Part shown: in pieces, positions 43,329 through 54,806 of the stretch
Position numbering within the stretch: the stretch's first letter is position 1
Layout of the letters: every line of letters starts with the position of its first letter
Origin: Chaetoderma sp. LZ-2023a
Lineage: Eukaryota; Mollusca; Caudofoveata; Chaetodermatida; Chaetodermatidae
Direction: 5' to 3'
DNA: 64,000 nucleotides
NCBI GenBank assembly: GCA_034401795.1
Contig: CM067370.1
Coordinates: 59,622,369-59,686,368 of the forward strand
Made by a program: the position numbers and the translations under genes
The notes under the pieces: model-generated
The model's input: the letters and a program-made list of their open reading frames with translations, nothing else
Told to the model about the DNA's origin: nothing
Databases searched by the model: none

Positions 43329-44924
43329 CCATGGAAATCATCCATCCGCCGCCCGCCCTCCCCCGAGGGCCCATGGGTGACCTTTTCCATGGAACTACTT
43401 CGGGGGTAGGTTTCACAGCGCAACGGCTAGGCCCGCTAGGAGCCGATAGCCATCCATACCGTGTCCCTCGACTTGCCGAGAGTTACCGTGAGGAAGGCCC
43501 GGACTATGACATCATGCATTTAGCCCCCCCATGATGCCGTAGATCCGGCTACTGGAGTAGCCACGGCACAAGCCATGCCAGCCCTTGCAGGTCCATATGG
43601 CTTCCCTGAGTATCCCCACCAGTGAATGTTGTTGAGGATGACGAAGACCCTAGGCTCATCGAACATTCACAGGTGGCCACCGAGGAGGAATGGCTGGATG
43701 CTTGCCAATGGTTGCTGAACATCAAGCCAGAACTCCCAAGTGGATCCACCATCTTCCCAGTGGGTCCAGCGGCCATGGTTGGGAGGGAAATCGGTGACGA
43801 GCACTGTGGCATCGCTGCGGCAGAGACGTACATTCAGCCGAATGGACGCCTTGCGAAGGCCCCTCGCGAGGGGGCACGGCGCTGCCATATCAGGTCTGAT
43901 CTGTATCAGGACGGTGTCATCCCAAAGCCTTGCATGGATGACCGTGCGGCTTTGGGCGAAGGCACTCGGCCTATGTCCCAGTCTGACACAGGACCCTTGT
44001 GTGCTAGTGCCCTGCGCAATGCGAATTTCGAGCTGCGGGACATGGAGGAAAGTACGAGGAGCCATCTCGGCCCTCGCACATTTCTCAGCTGCTACAGGGT
44101 GTAGTAGCAGCATCCGTGGCCCACCAAGCTTCTTCTCTTACAGTCCAGAGAGCCATCCAGGATGGCATTAGCCTGGCTCTGGACTGTATGATGAGATCCA
44201 TAACCAGGAGTTTACGGCGGAGGCACACATTTGCCCTTGACAATTTGTGCCCCTCGCAGGACCTGTACACTCGGCTTCTTGGGATGCCGATGGCAGGTCC
44301 AGGTTTGTTTGGAGGCGAAGGATGCCTGCACCCCCAACAAACTGTAAACCTGGTAAATAACCAGAGGGCGCTGCTCCGCAGCAGGCTAGAGGTGGTGGTG
44401 GCCCTGTCAGAGGCCAACCACCTACGCAACATCGGCTACGGCCACACCAGCGTAAGCCAGCTAGGGGAGTGGGGTTGGGAACGCAGGTTCCTCCAGCGCA
44501 ACCTGCCAAGCAACCCGCGTACCAAGGTGTGCGTGGCGCTGGCAGAGGAGTGCGAGGTTCTGGTCATGGGATGGGCCGGCTAGGACAGTCACCAGAGATA
44601 GGGCAACTCTTGCACTATTCGGGTCCACCTCAATCCTTAGGTGCACCCGTGGGAGGCCGTCTGGCCTGCCACATACAAGAGTGGGAGCAGATTACTCAGG
44701 ACCGCTCAGTCTGCCGATGGCTTTCAGTTGTTTACCATCCCTCTGAATATCAAGCCAGCCATCGCGCCTGTCTTTGGTTCCAATCTGGACTCAAAATCCA
44801 TGAGATCCAGATCAGGGGTTGTGTATAGAGGAAGAAATTCAATCCCTCATACAAAAACATGCAATTCAACCTGCACAGAAATGTCCGGGTTATTATCCAA
44901 CCATGTTCCTAGTGACAAAAAGCA

Positions 44925-46050
44925 CCTCTCAACAGGTTTATTCTCACACCAAGTTTCAAAATGAAACTGTAAGAACGGTATTAGCAGGATTGAGGAAGAG
45001 AATGTGGACAGCATCAACTGATCTAAAAGATGCTTATTTTCACATTCCCATTGCGAGGAGCTTTCGTCGGTTCCTGAGATTTGCATTTCGGGGCCGCCAA
45101 TGGGAATTCAGGGTTCTCCCATTTGGTATATCGATGGCTCCTCGGGTCTTCACTCGAGTGGTCTAAGCTATGACATCATACCGCCACAGGAGACATAGCA
45201 GTCTACACTTACATAGACGACTGGCTGTTAAAAGCACACAATCAGGAAAGTTTATCAGCAAATCTGGAGATAGTTTTGAAAACTCTTACAGATCTAGGCT
45301 TGATAATAAACTTAAAAAATCAGAGCTGACACCATCCCAGAAGTTTGTTTACCTGGGCATGTGCTTCGATCTAGAGATAGGATATATGATTACCCATCTC
45401 AGGAGAGGGTAGAAGTACTCATCTCGGTCATACAGTCAGTGTGCATCAGTCATCATGTCCTGGCACGGGTTTACTTGAGAATGCTGGGGTTGATGGTTTG
45501 TTTGGAACCAATCATTCCACAGGCAGCCTTACGCTGGCGGCCTATCCAGTTATTTCTCATGACACAGTGGACCCAGAGTACGGGATTCCTGGACTCAAAG
45601 GTGTCAGTGATGGAACCCCTTAATCACCACCTTCAATGGTGGATGAAAAGAGAGAATCTCCTGGTGGGGGTGATGTTGTCACCTCCCCACCCTCATTTAA
45701 CGATGTACACAGATGCATCAATGGAGGGATAAGGAGCTTGCCTGAAAGAAGACAAAGTATCAGGGCTTTGGAATCAGGATCAGTCAAAAGAACATATCAA
45801 TCTGCTAGAAATGCGAGCAGTATTCTTAGCCATGGAACACTTCCTAGAGAAGGTCAAGGGCAAGATTGTACTGGTTCGATCAGACAATACAACAGTAGTG
45901 ACTTACATAAACTGCCAAGGTCGAACAAAGTCACCCAGTCTTTATGATGACATGGAAACTGCTTTGCTGGTGCCTAGGTCATGGGATTTCCCTGAAAGCA
46001 GTTCATATTCCGGGAAGGCTAAATCTATTAGGAGACTCATTGAGCTGAAG
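44925..46050 (+). pseudogene. RT and RNase H of DIRS fossil B
   Basis: Words typical of DIRS reverse transcriptase (LKDAYFHIPIARSF, QWEFRVLPFGISMAPRVFTR) are followed by FVYLGM and then RNase H words (YTDASMEG, VLVRSDNTTVVTYINCQG). Broken by several interruptions. Confidence 0.8.
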
Positions 46051-46559
46051 AATGAGCATTCTTCCCATGGAATGGCGACTAAATCAATGTGTGGCGGACC
46101 GTCTGTTTAACCACTGGGGCAAGCCCAACATAGATTTATTTGCAACGAACAAGAATGTGAAGATGATGACGTACGTCTCCGATTCCAGATCCGAGCGCTG
46201 TCGCAATAGATGCCTTAGCTATCAGCTGGGAGGGAATGTATGCATATGCATTCCCGCCAGCAATCCTGATTCCAAAAGTTCTCCAGAAAATCAGGCAGCA
46301 GGAATGCAAGTGCTTCTGGTCAGCCCAAATTGGCCACGCCAATCATGGTATACGGATCTGCTGGACCTTCTGGTCTGCAATCCTGTTCCTCTGCCTCTGA
46401 TGGACAACATAATCTTCCAGGGCAAGGCCTTGCACAACAACCTGTCAATGTTCCAATTGACTGCGTGGATGCTGTGAAGTAATCAGCAGTTATGGAGGGC
46501 TTTTCTGAGCAAGCAGCCATGTTCATGGCAAAAGCCAGAAGGGGGTCAACCTCCAGAGC

Positions 46560-47440
46560 ATATAATTATAAAATCAACTGATTTGCTGAACGGTGCTCAA
46601 AAAGATGTATTAATCCAATGGATGCGTCTACTCAGGTAGTAGCCAATTTCCTCTGTCACCTTTTTGATGCCTATAGCCTCAAGCCTAACTCTATTGCTGG
46701 CTACAAGTCAGCTTTAATGTCAGTTATCCCTTGCTTGGCTAATAGGGGAAGTGATGACGTATGTAAACTAAATACTTTAATCAAAGGCATGGGCAATCGA
46801 AGACCAAGGAATCCGCCAGTGATTCCATCTTGGAGTTTATCGTTAGTACTTCAAGTATTAGCGGATACACCCTTTGAACCACTAAGCTCCATTTCCATGA
46901 AAATGTTGATGCTTAAAACAGTTTTTCTGATTGCTGCAGTGTCAGCCAGACAAAGAAGTGAAATACATGCTTTGTCAGCAAAGCCATACCATTTTGCGGT
47001 TACAGGGGAAGGCCTTAGGCTTCTACCTAGCGTTAACTTTATGGCGAAAAAACAGTCTTAAAATATCCTGGTCAGCCTATAGTTTTACAAGCTTTGACTA
47101 GCTTTGATCCTGATTCAAAGGCTTGGTGTCCTGTCCATGCATTAACACGTTATAAACAATGTACACACGAATGGCGGATGGACCCTAGTGCTTTATGGCT
47201 ATCTTACATTGAACCCCATGGGAGAGCTTCTAAAGATACCATTTCTAGGTGGATTATGGAATGCATCCAGCATTGCCACAAAGCCGTCATGGGATAACAA
47301 GTTGATATGGCCAAGGCTCACAGTGACAGGGCTCTGTTTAATGGAGGGCCAGTGGATGACATTATGTCGTTAGCTCAATGGCACTGTGAGTCTACTTTTA
47401 CAGATCATTACCTCCGTGACTCGTCAAATCCGCTTGTTTT
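46560..47440 (+). pseudogene. Tyrosine recombinase of DIRS fossil B
   Basis: Contains PNSIAGYKSALMSVIPCLA, SWSLSLVLQVLADTPFEPL and LKTVFLIAAVSARQRSEIHA, matching copies A and C. Broken. Confidence 0.75.
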
Positions 47441-49759
47441 ATCGATATAAACGTTAAATCTGTATATATTTGTAAATATTGTATATAATACCGTTGATTC
47501 ACACACAGTGCAATTTAGTGGGGGAATCCCCGCTTTTCCGTACTGTACCTATCATCACCAGTGGTGATTAAAGGGAATCTCGTGAAAATAGGTTAGTCCT
47601 ATATTTGCTGATGGTTATTTTTTGTCACAATTTTTATTACTTACTAAAATGGTCATGGTTTGTGTTCTTTGTGGTTCCATCAGAGAGTATACGAAATGAA
47701 GCTTTCATCTGATGTCTTATAGTACTTTAGCATGAGTACATAGAGAGTGTATAGGACATTGAGGTCATCGCTCCCTCTTTAAAAGAGAGGGGGATGTGAT
47801 CGAATGTTAAACGGTCATTACTCTCAACATCGGTCATGTTATCCGATGTCCAAGTCATTTCCTGATTGTGTTTACATATGCAATTCCAGATGTTTTTTGT
47901 GCTCCAGAAGCAAAAGAGCTTACTCTTCCAGGGATGAGCCGGTCTTCTGCCCTTCTCCCTCCCGCCGAATTTTCTTATGAGTTCTGGCTATATCATAGAG
48001 TATCAGGGTGGTAAGTATACTCTTGATGTGAAACAAATGAAACAGATTTCTTTTTTCACGAGAGAGTACTTACCACACTGATACGATCCCGGCCTCTCGG
48101 CCCACAGAGGCTCGGTCTATCGGCGTTTTATGTTGCAATTATGTCAGCCATTAATTTGGAACAGAAAGAGACAGCTCTGCACATGTGCAAGTTTGGGCCG
48201 CACATCCGCTGGACTGTCAGTTGAGTAACCTGCTCAGTGGGGGAGGTTCCTTTTTAATTCTGAGTCTTATTGAAGCTAGGTTGATATTTGGGAAATATCA
48301 TAAAGTATCAAGGTGGTAAGTATCAACTCTCTCGTGAAAAAAAAAGTCTGATTTCGTTTATTTCACCGGCTTAGTAGGAGTATCCATGGCTCCAGCCACA
48401 ATTACACCTGGGAGTGCTCTTGAGGACGATTAAGGCCCGCGCCTAGTCGAGCACTCGCAGGTGGCCACAGAGGAGGATTGGTCTGATTGTTATCAATGGC
48501 TGGTAAGCGTCAGACCAGAACTCAACGTGGAACCATCGGCTTCACAGCGGACCAGCGCCCGCGGTTGGTGGGGAAGCCGACGATGTCCGTCATGCCATAT
48601 CGTTGATATGGTTGCGGCGGCAGAGGCGTCCATTAAGCCTAATGGACCTCTCGTGAAGGCCCCTCGCAAGGTGGGAAGGTGATGTTGCATCGTAACTGGT
48701 CAATACCAGTAATACGGTGTGTTGCCGAAGCCGTGTGTTGGTGACCATGGTGCGCTAGGTAAGGACACGCGGCCGGGCTCCCGATCTGACACTGGAGCGC
48801 TGTGCATGAGCGTGCTGCGTAGTGCAAGCACCACGTTGCACGATGCAGATGAAAGCTCGAGAACGTCGATAGCGGCCCTCTCACACGTCTCTCAGCTGTT
48901 GCAAGGGGTAGTGACGTCACGGCCTCTATACCGTGCCAGACACGCCCCGTCTCAGTCCAGAGAGCCATCCAGGATGGAATAAACTTGGCTCTGGACTGCA
49001 TGACATGGTCTCTCAATAGAGGTGTCCAGGCAAGGCACACATTTGCATTGGACAATTTGTACCTGTCTCGGGACCTGTACAGTAGGCTGCTGTGAATGCC
49101 AATATCAGGTCCTGGTCTCTTTGGGGGTGAGGGATGTAAGCACCTCCAAGAAACAGTCACGCTAGTGAATAATCAGAGGGTGCTACGCGAACAGTTCGAG
49201 GTGCTCCGTAGAGAGCACGTTCGCGCGGCACCCTCTGTGTTCCATCCTTAGCAGGCCTGAGGTGGCCGTGGTCAGGTCAGAGGCCAGTCACCAGCACAGC
49301 GTAGGCAGCAGCCATGCCATCACCAGGTGGTGTGCGCAGGCTCTCCAGCACAGCCAGACAGCCGCTCAAGCACCGAGGTGCACACAGCCCAGGGCATGGC
49401 GCACGAGGATCTGGTCGTGGTAATCGTGCCTGATGGGACGGTTGCTATGGGGACCACTCCACTGCTACTAGAGCTAGAGACAGTGCCACTCTTGCATTGC
49501 TTATGTCCACTTCTCTCCCGAGGTGGACCCGTGGCAGGTCGTTTGATCTTTCACAAGCCAGAGTAGGAGCGGTTGACTCAGGACCGCTTAGTCTTGCGAT
49601 GGCTTTCAGTCGGATACCATCCCGACTGAATAATAGGCCTGCCATCGCATCTATCTCTTGTCCCGATCTGGACTCAAATTCCAAGAGATCCAGATCCACG
49701 GTTGTGTATCGAAGGTGAAATAAATTCCCTCAGACAAAAAGGAGCAATTCAACTGGTAA

Positions 49760-50760
49760 GTTCATAGACACACCGAGTTTCAAGATGGAAACAATCAAAA
49801 CCGTGTTGGTGGGGTTGGAGAAGGGAATGTGGACACCATCAATAGATCTGAAGGATGCTTATTTCCACATTCCAATTGTGAGGAGTTTTCATCAGTACCT
49901 GAGATTCACGTTTCAGGGCCGACAGTGGAAATTCAAGGTTCTTCCTTTTGAAAATTCCACGGTTCCTCGGGTCTTCAGCAGGGTGGTCCTTGCTATCACA
50001 GCATACCGCCGCAGGAGAAGCATAGCAGTCCACATAGATGACTGGCTGTTAAAAGCACACAATCAAGAAAGTCTATCAGCAAATCTGAAGATAGTTTTCA
50101 AAACTCTCGCAGACTTATGCTGGATAATCAACTTTCAGAAATCAGAGCTGACTCCATTCCAGAAGTTTGTTTACCTGGGCATGTTCTTCAATTTGGAGAT
50201 AGGATATGTTTATCCTACTCAGGAGAGAGTAGAAATACTCATCTCAGTAATACAGTCAGTGTGCAACAGTCGTCATGTACTGGCACGGGTTTACTTGAGA
50301 ATGCTGGGGTTGATAGTTTCTCTGGAACCAGTCATTCCACAGACAGCCTTATGCAGGCGGCCAACCTCCAATGGTGGATGAAGAGCGAGAATCTGGTGGT
50401 CATAATGCTCACCGCTCCCCACCCTCAAATGACGATGCGTCAATGGAGGGATGGAGAGCTTACCTGGAAGAAGCCACAGTATCAGGGCTTTGGAATCTGG
50501 ATCAGTCACAAGAACATATCAACCTACTGGAACTACGGGCAGTAATTCTAGGCCTGGAACATTTCTTGGAAAAAGTACACAGCAAGATAGTTCTAGTTCG
50601 ATCAGACAATTAATCAGTAGTGACTTACATAAACCGCCAGGTTGGAACGAAGTCTCCCAGTCTCTGTATGATGACATGGAAATTCCTTTGCTGGTGCCTA
50701 CATCACTTGATCACCTTGAAAGCAGTTCATATTCCGGGAAGGTTAAATCTGCTAGCAGAC
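49760..50760 (+). pseudogene. RT and RNase H of DIRS fossil C
   Basis: Open for 198 codons (49785-50381) with SIDLKDAYFHIPIVRSF, HIDDWLLKAHNQES and WIINFQKSEL, then RNase H words near 50440-50760 (HIPGRLNLLADSLSR). More diverged than A and B. Broken. Confidence 0.8.
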
Positions 50761-51299
50761 TCATTGAGCCGAAGGATGAGTGTTTTACCTACGGAATGGC
50801 AACTAAATCAATGTGGTGCGGATCGTCTGTTCAACCACTGGGGAAAACCCAACATAGATTTATTCGCAACAAAGAAGAATGTAAAGATGACAACGTACGT
50901 CTCTCCGATTCCAGATCCGAGTGCTATCGCAACGGATGCGCTAGCTATCAGCTGGGAGGGAATGTATGCATACGCATACCCGTCAGCAATCCCAATTCCA
51001 AAATTCTTCAGAAAATGAGACAGGAGTGCAAAGTGCTTCTGATCGCCACGAATTGTTCAAGCTGATCATGGTATACGTATCTGCTGGACCTTCTGGTCTG
51101 CAATCCGGTTCCTCTGCCTTTGATGGACAACATAATCTTCCAGGGCAAGTCCCTCCACAACAGTCCGTCAATGTTCAAATTGACTGCATGGATGTTGTCA
51201 AGGAATCCGCAATTAAGGAGGGCTTTTCTGAGCAAGCAGCCATGTTTCTGGCAAAAGCCAGATGGGTGAGGGGGGGGGGGGTGGTCAACCTCCAGAGCA

Positions 51300-52233
51300 T
51301 ATAATTATAAAATCAACGAATTTGCAGAATGGTGCTCAAAGAGATGTATTAATCCAATGGATTCATCTGTTCAGGTAGTAGCCGATTTCCTCTGTCACCT
51401 GTATGACACCTACATCCATAAGCCTAATTCTGTTGCTGGATACAAGTCAGCTTTAATGTCTGTTATCCCTTGCTTGGCTAATAGGGGAAGTGATGAAGTA
51501 GGTAGTTTAAATACTTTGATTAAAGGCATTGGTAATCTAAGACGCAGAAATCCATCAGCGATTCCGTCTTGGAGTTTATGAAGTGCTTCAAGTTCTAGCT
51601 GATAAACCCTTTGAACTGCTACGTTCCATTTCAATGAAATTGTTGAGACTTAAAACTGTATTTTTAATTGCTGCAGCCTCAGCAAGGCGGAGAAGCAAAA
51701 TTCATGCCTTATCCGCCGAAGCAGACTGTTACGTGGTTATAGGGGAAGTCATTTGGCTCCTACCTAGGATTAATTTCATGGCTAAAAATCAGTCATTGAA
51801 ATACACAGGTCAACCTATAATTTTATCAGCTTTGAATAGATATGATCCTACTTCAAAAGCTTGGTGTCCAGTCTGCACATTAAATCAGTAAAACAATGTA
51901 CAACTTACATTGGCGTACTGCTAGCGTACAGCGTAGTGGCAGACGGATGCTACTTCATTATTGTTGTTGTATATTGAACCCCGTGGCAGGGCATCCAAAG
52001 ATACCATTTCGATGTGGATTGTGGAATGCATTCAGTTTTGCCACAAATCCACCACTGGTAAACATGTTGACATGACAAAGGCTCATAGTGTCCATGGTGT
52101 AGTGGCATCCACCACCCTGTTTAATGGGTTACCAGTGGATGACATTATGTCGGTAGCCCAATGGCAAGAGTCAAGTTTTACCGACCATTATCTTCATGAC
52201 ACCACTAATCCTCTCACCTTATCGATTTTGTAA
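51300..52233 (+). pseudogene. Tyrosine recombinase of DIRS fossil C
   Basis: Words PNSVAGYKSALMSVIPCLA, LKTVFLIAAASARRRSKIHA and MSVAQWQESSFTDHYLHDT follow the order seen in A and B. Broken. Confidence 0.75.
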
Positions 52234-52972
52234 AAATGAATAGGTGTACATAGCATTGATGCAGTTTTCTCGCTGTTTGTAGACAGCACATTTAATCAAG
52301 GGAAACAACCATTTGACCGTGCTACATCATTCTTCACCGAGGGGAAGTTGATGTCCATGGCAAAGATTTCAACATCAGTCTTGTATTGGGGTGTTTCGTT
52401 TTGTTATTGTCACGTTACCCGTTTCTAATATGGTGATGTGTCATGTTTTATATGGTTTATTTCCTGAGAATATACGAAAATGAAGCCTTTCGTCCGATGT
52501 CCTATAGTACATTAGCACTAATACTTAGAGAGCGTATAGGACATGAGGTCATAGCTTCTCCTTTCCCAGGAGGGGATGGTGGGGAAACGCATTTGGCAAA
52601 TGGTCATTAATCTCAACCATCGGTTGTGTTATCTGATATTCAAATCATTTCCTGGTTGTGTTATACACAATTTCAGATGTTCGTGCTTCAAGCGCAAAAG
52701 CACTAGGGAATAGTTTGTCTGTTGACCTCGCCTCCCTCCCGCCGCATTCACTGACGAATTCTGGCAATATCAAAGAGTGTTAGGGAGGTAAGTATACTCT
52801 TGGAGTGAAATCCCCTCTGCACCACAGAGGCTTGGTCTTCAGGCTTGTAAGTTGCATTGTGTCGGCCAATAGTACAAGTCGAGGAAGTGTCAGTCTGCGT
52901 ATGCGCGTGGTTGGGCTGGCATCTGCCGGACTGTCAACTGATTCCCTGGCCAGTAGGGGCACGTAACTTTTT

Positions 52973-53750
52973 ATCCCCCCGGTCTGGTAGGCGGGGGTAT
53001 ATAGCGATCAGCATGTCCATCCGTCTGTTCGTCCATCCGTCCCCGTCTTGTCAACACAATTCGTAGAGGTCTCAATGGATTAACTTTTAATTTTATCCAC
53101 ATTATCAGGATCATGTGCAGATGTGCATGTGCTTTTGTCGCGGCAAAAAATGGTTCATTACAGAGTTATCCCCCTTTAAATAGACTGCATTGCCAATCAT
53201 TTCTTGTCAACGCAACTCCTACAGTTTAGCTCCGACTCTTGAAACTTGGTATGTGTTATCATTACCACCTGAAGGTGTACATGTGCTATCCATATATATG
53301 TACATCCATCCATCTGTCAAAAATGTATTTTCATCTGTCGGTCCATCCTTGTCAATGCAACTCCTACAGTTTAGTTACAATTCTTTTGAAATGTGGTAAA
53401 TCTAGTCATTACTTATGAAGATGTGCATGTGCTTTTTGCGTGGCCAGAAAATTATTCATTACATAGTTATCCCCCTTTAAATACCTTTAAGCCGATATAT
53501 GAACTGCAGTACCAATCATTTCTTGTCAACAACTCCTACAATTTAGCTGTCATGCTTTTGAAACTTGGTACGGGTTCTCATTATCACTTGAAGATGTGCA
53601 TGTGCTATCCGTATGCCTGTACATCCTCCTGTATAGAATGTATGTATGTCAGTCTGTCGGTCCGTCCATCTCTGACAATCATTTCAAGATGTCAACACAA
53701 CTCCTACAGTTTAGCTACGATGCCAGAAGTCTCTGTTTGATTGACAATAA
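52973..53750 (+). repeat. Hairpin-started tandem repeat (TATCCCCCCGG family)
   Basis: Begins with TATCCCCCCGGTCTGG pairing with GGCGGGGGTATA, then CCATCCGTC-type tracts. Diverged units are marked by CAACTCCTACAGTTTAGCT near 53212, 53356, 53530 and 53698, and GATGTGCATGTGCTTTT near 53117, 53420 and 53593. It starts exactly where the right inverted repeat of DIRS C is cut off. Confidence 0.65.
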
Positions 53751-54806
53751 GGGAGTCTACTCCATCCTGGACTAGAGTAGAGAGTTGTGGTTCTTGCATT
53801 AGAAGGCATTAAATGTAAGATTAGAAATCTTTTTCTGGCACTAAATGTAAGTAGCTAGGTAGTTTAGTTGGTTTATTGACCGCTCACGCCTAGATGTATT
53901 TGGGCCATGTGACTCACTCTGAGAGGTGCTTCCCTGAAGGGTTGCGTTGCTCCCCCGAAGGGTTGCTATAAACAAATGGCAAAACTGAAAAAAGTTGAAA
54001 AATTAAGTTGTTGCTGGGAGTGTGTTGCCTGATGTTGCCTAGTGAACTGTTGTTGGCAGGTGTCAATGTTGTATGCCGTGTTGAGGAGGGGGTGGGAGGG
54101 GGAATTACTTTATTTCTCATGGAGGTGGGATGGGGTGGAGGGCAGTCTGTAAAATAAAATCTCAAAACAGGAATCAGGAAAATTTTTAATAAAAAATATT
54201 ATGACGAAACTGAATGATAATACTATCAACTAAGAATAAACAAATTAAAATAATGGCCAGTGATTAAATAAACAAGAAACGGGGAAAGTTAAACTTAAAA
54301 TCCAGTGTTTGTAAACTAGATATCCAAATTTAACTTAGAATTATAACCTGTTGCTATTAAAAATAATAGTTGAATGCATGTGGCACTATTTGGGAGTTAA
54401 AATGGGCCTAATAGTCACGTCATCAAGTCACTAAAAAATCCTTTCATACTTATGATAAAACATTGATCCAGCGCTGAGCGAAAGGAGAGCAAAGCAGGGC
54501 GACAGCATCTACATCAAAAGCAAAGCAACGTCAATCACGACCTCCGTGTCCAGTTTTCGTGTTTCCACCACCACTCACCAACGTCTTCGTCATTGCATCA
54601 TCAGGTGAATCATCACCGCGGATCGATGTGATAGTGCCTCCAAACACAAAAGCAGTTTGATCTCTTCTGTGATTGGAGACACATATCCGCAAGCAATCTA
54701 GGGTGATTATGTCAATGTTTTGTGTTCATGAATGAAATCACATGATTATGAATGTGCGATAAAAAAAAAAAAGCAGAAATTTGGATTTCAATTTTATTTC
54801 CTCATG
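53751..54806. other. Intron spacer, no gene supported
   Basis: A G-rich (minus C-rich) stretch at 54080-54140 and a GC-richer patch at 54470-54700 stand out, but no exon or repeat family could be supported. A 20-codon minus-strand frame starting near 54597 with an internal GTGAGT was considered and not called. Confidence 0.4.

Larger units (their letters stand above)
41661..48360 (+). mobile_element. DIRS-type retroelement fossil B, structurally complete, inserted in fossil C
   Basis: Left tip TTTCACATCAAGAGTATAC at 41661 and right tip ...GAAAAAAAAAGTCTGATTTC to 48360. All DIRS parts are in place: inverted terminal repeats (left to about 41860, right about 48150-48360), internal complementary region (47990-48084), first exon 41920-41970, intron 41971-42680, gag-like region to about 44900, RT and RNase H about 44925-46050, tyrosine recombinase about 46560-47440. 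It looks whole in layout but is broken, with about ten interruptions in its coding parts. It sits inside fossil C, so it is younger than C. It shares the backbone lineage with fossil A. Confidence 0.85.
33592..52972 (+). mobile_element. DIRS-type retroelement fossil C (oldest, heavily interrupted)
   Basis: DIRS order. The left inverted repeat begins at TTCCACTTCAAGAGTATATT (33592). The right inverted repeat (about 52860-52972) is its inverse around CCGGACTGTCAACTGA and GCCAGTAGGGGCAC, but lacks its outermost tip where another repeat begins. The internal complementary copy of the left tip is at 52767-52811. Parts: first exon ending 33889, intron to 40798, gag-like region 40799-41660 resuming at 48361, RT and RNase H 49760-50760, tyrosine recombinase 51300-52233. 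Fossil B is inserted at 41661-48360, and the intron is loaded with other repeats. It is broken, with about ten or more interruptions, and is the most diverged of the three copies. Confidence 0.8.

Noticed and set aside
53914-54165. Minus-strand frame of 83 residues rich in Pro, Thr and Ser
   Set aside because: It lies on a G-rich (minus C-rich) low-complexity stretch, with no motif or conservation visible.
54535-54597. Short minus-strand frame with an internal GTGAGT, possible first exon
   Set aside because: Only 20 codons, no known motif, and no downstream exon found on the minus strand.
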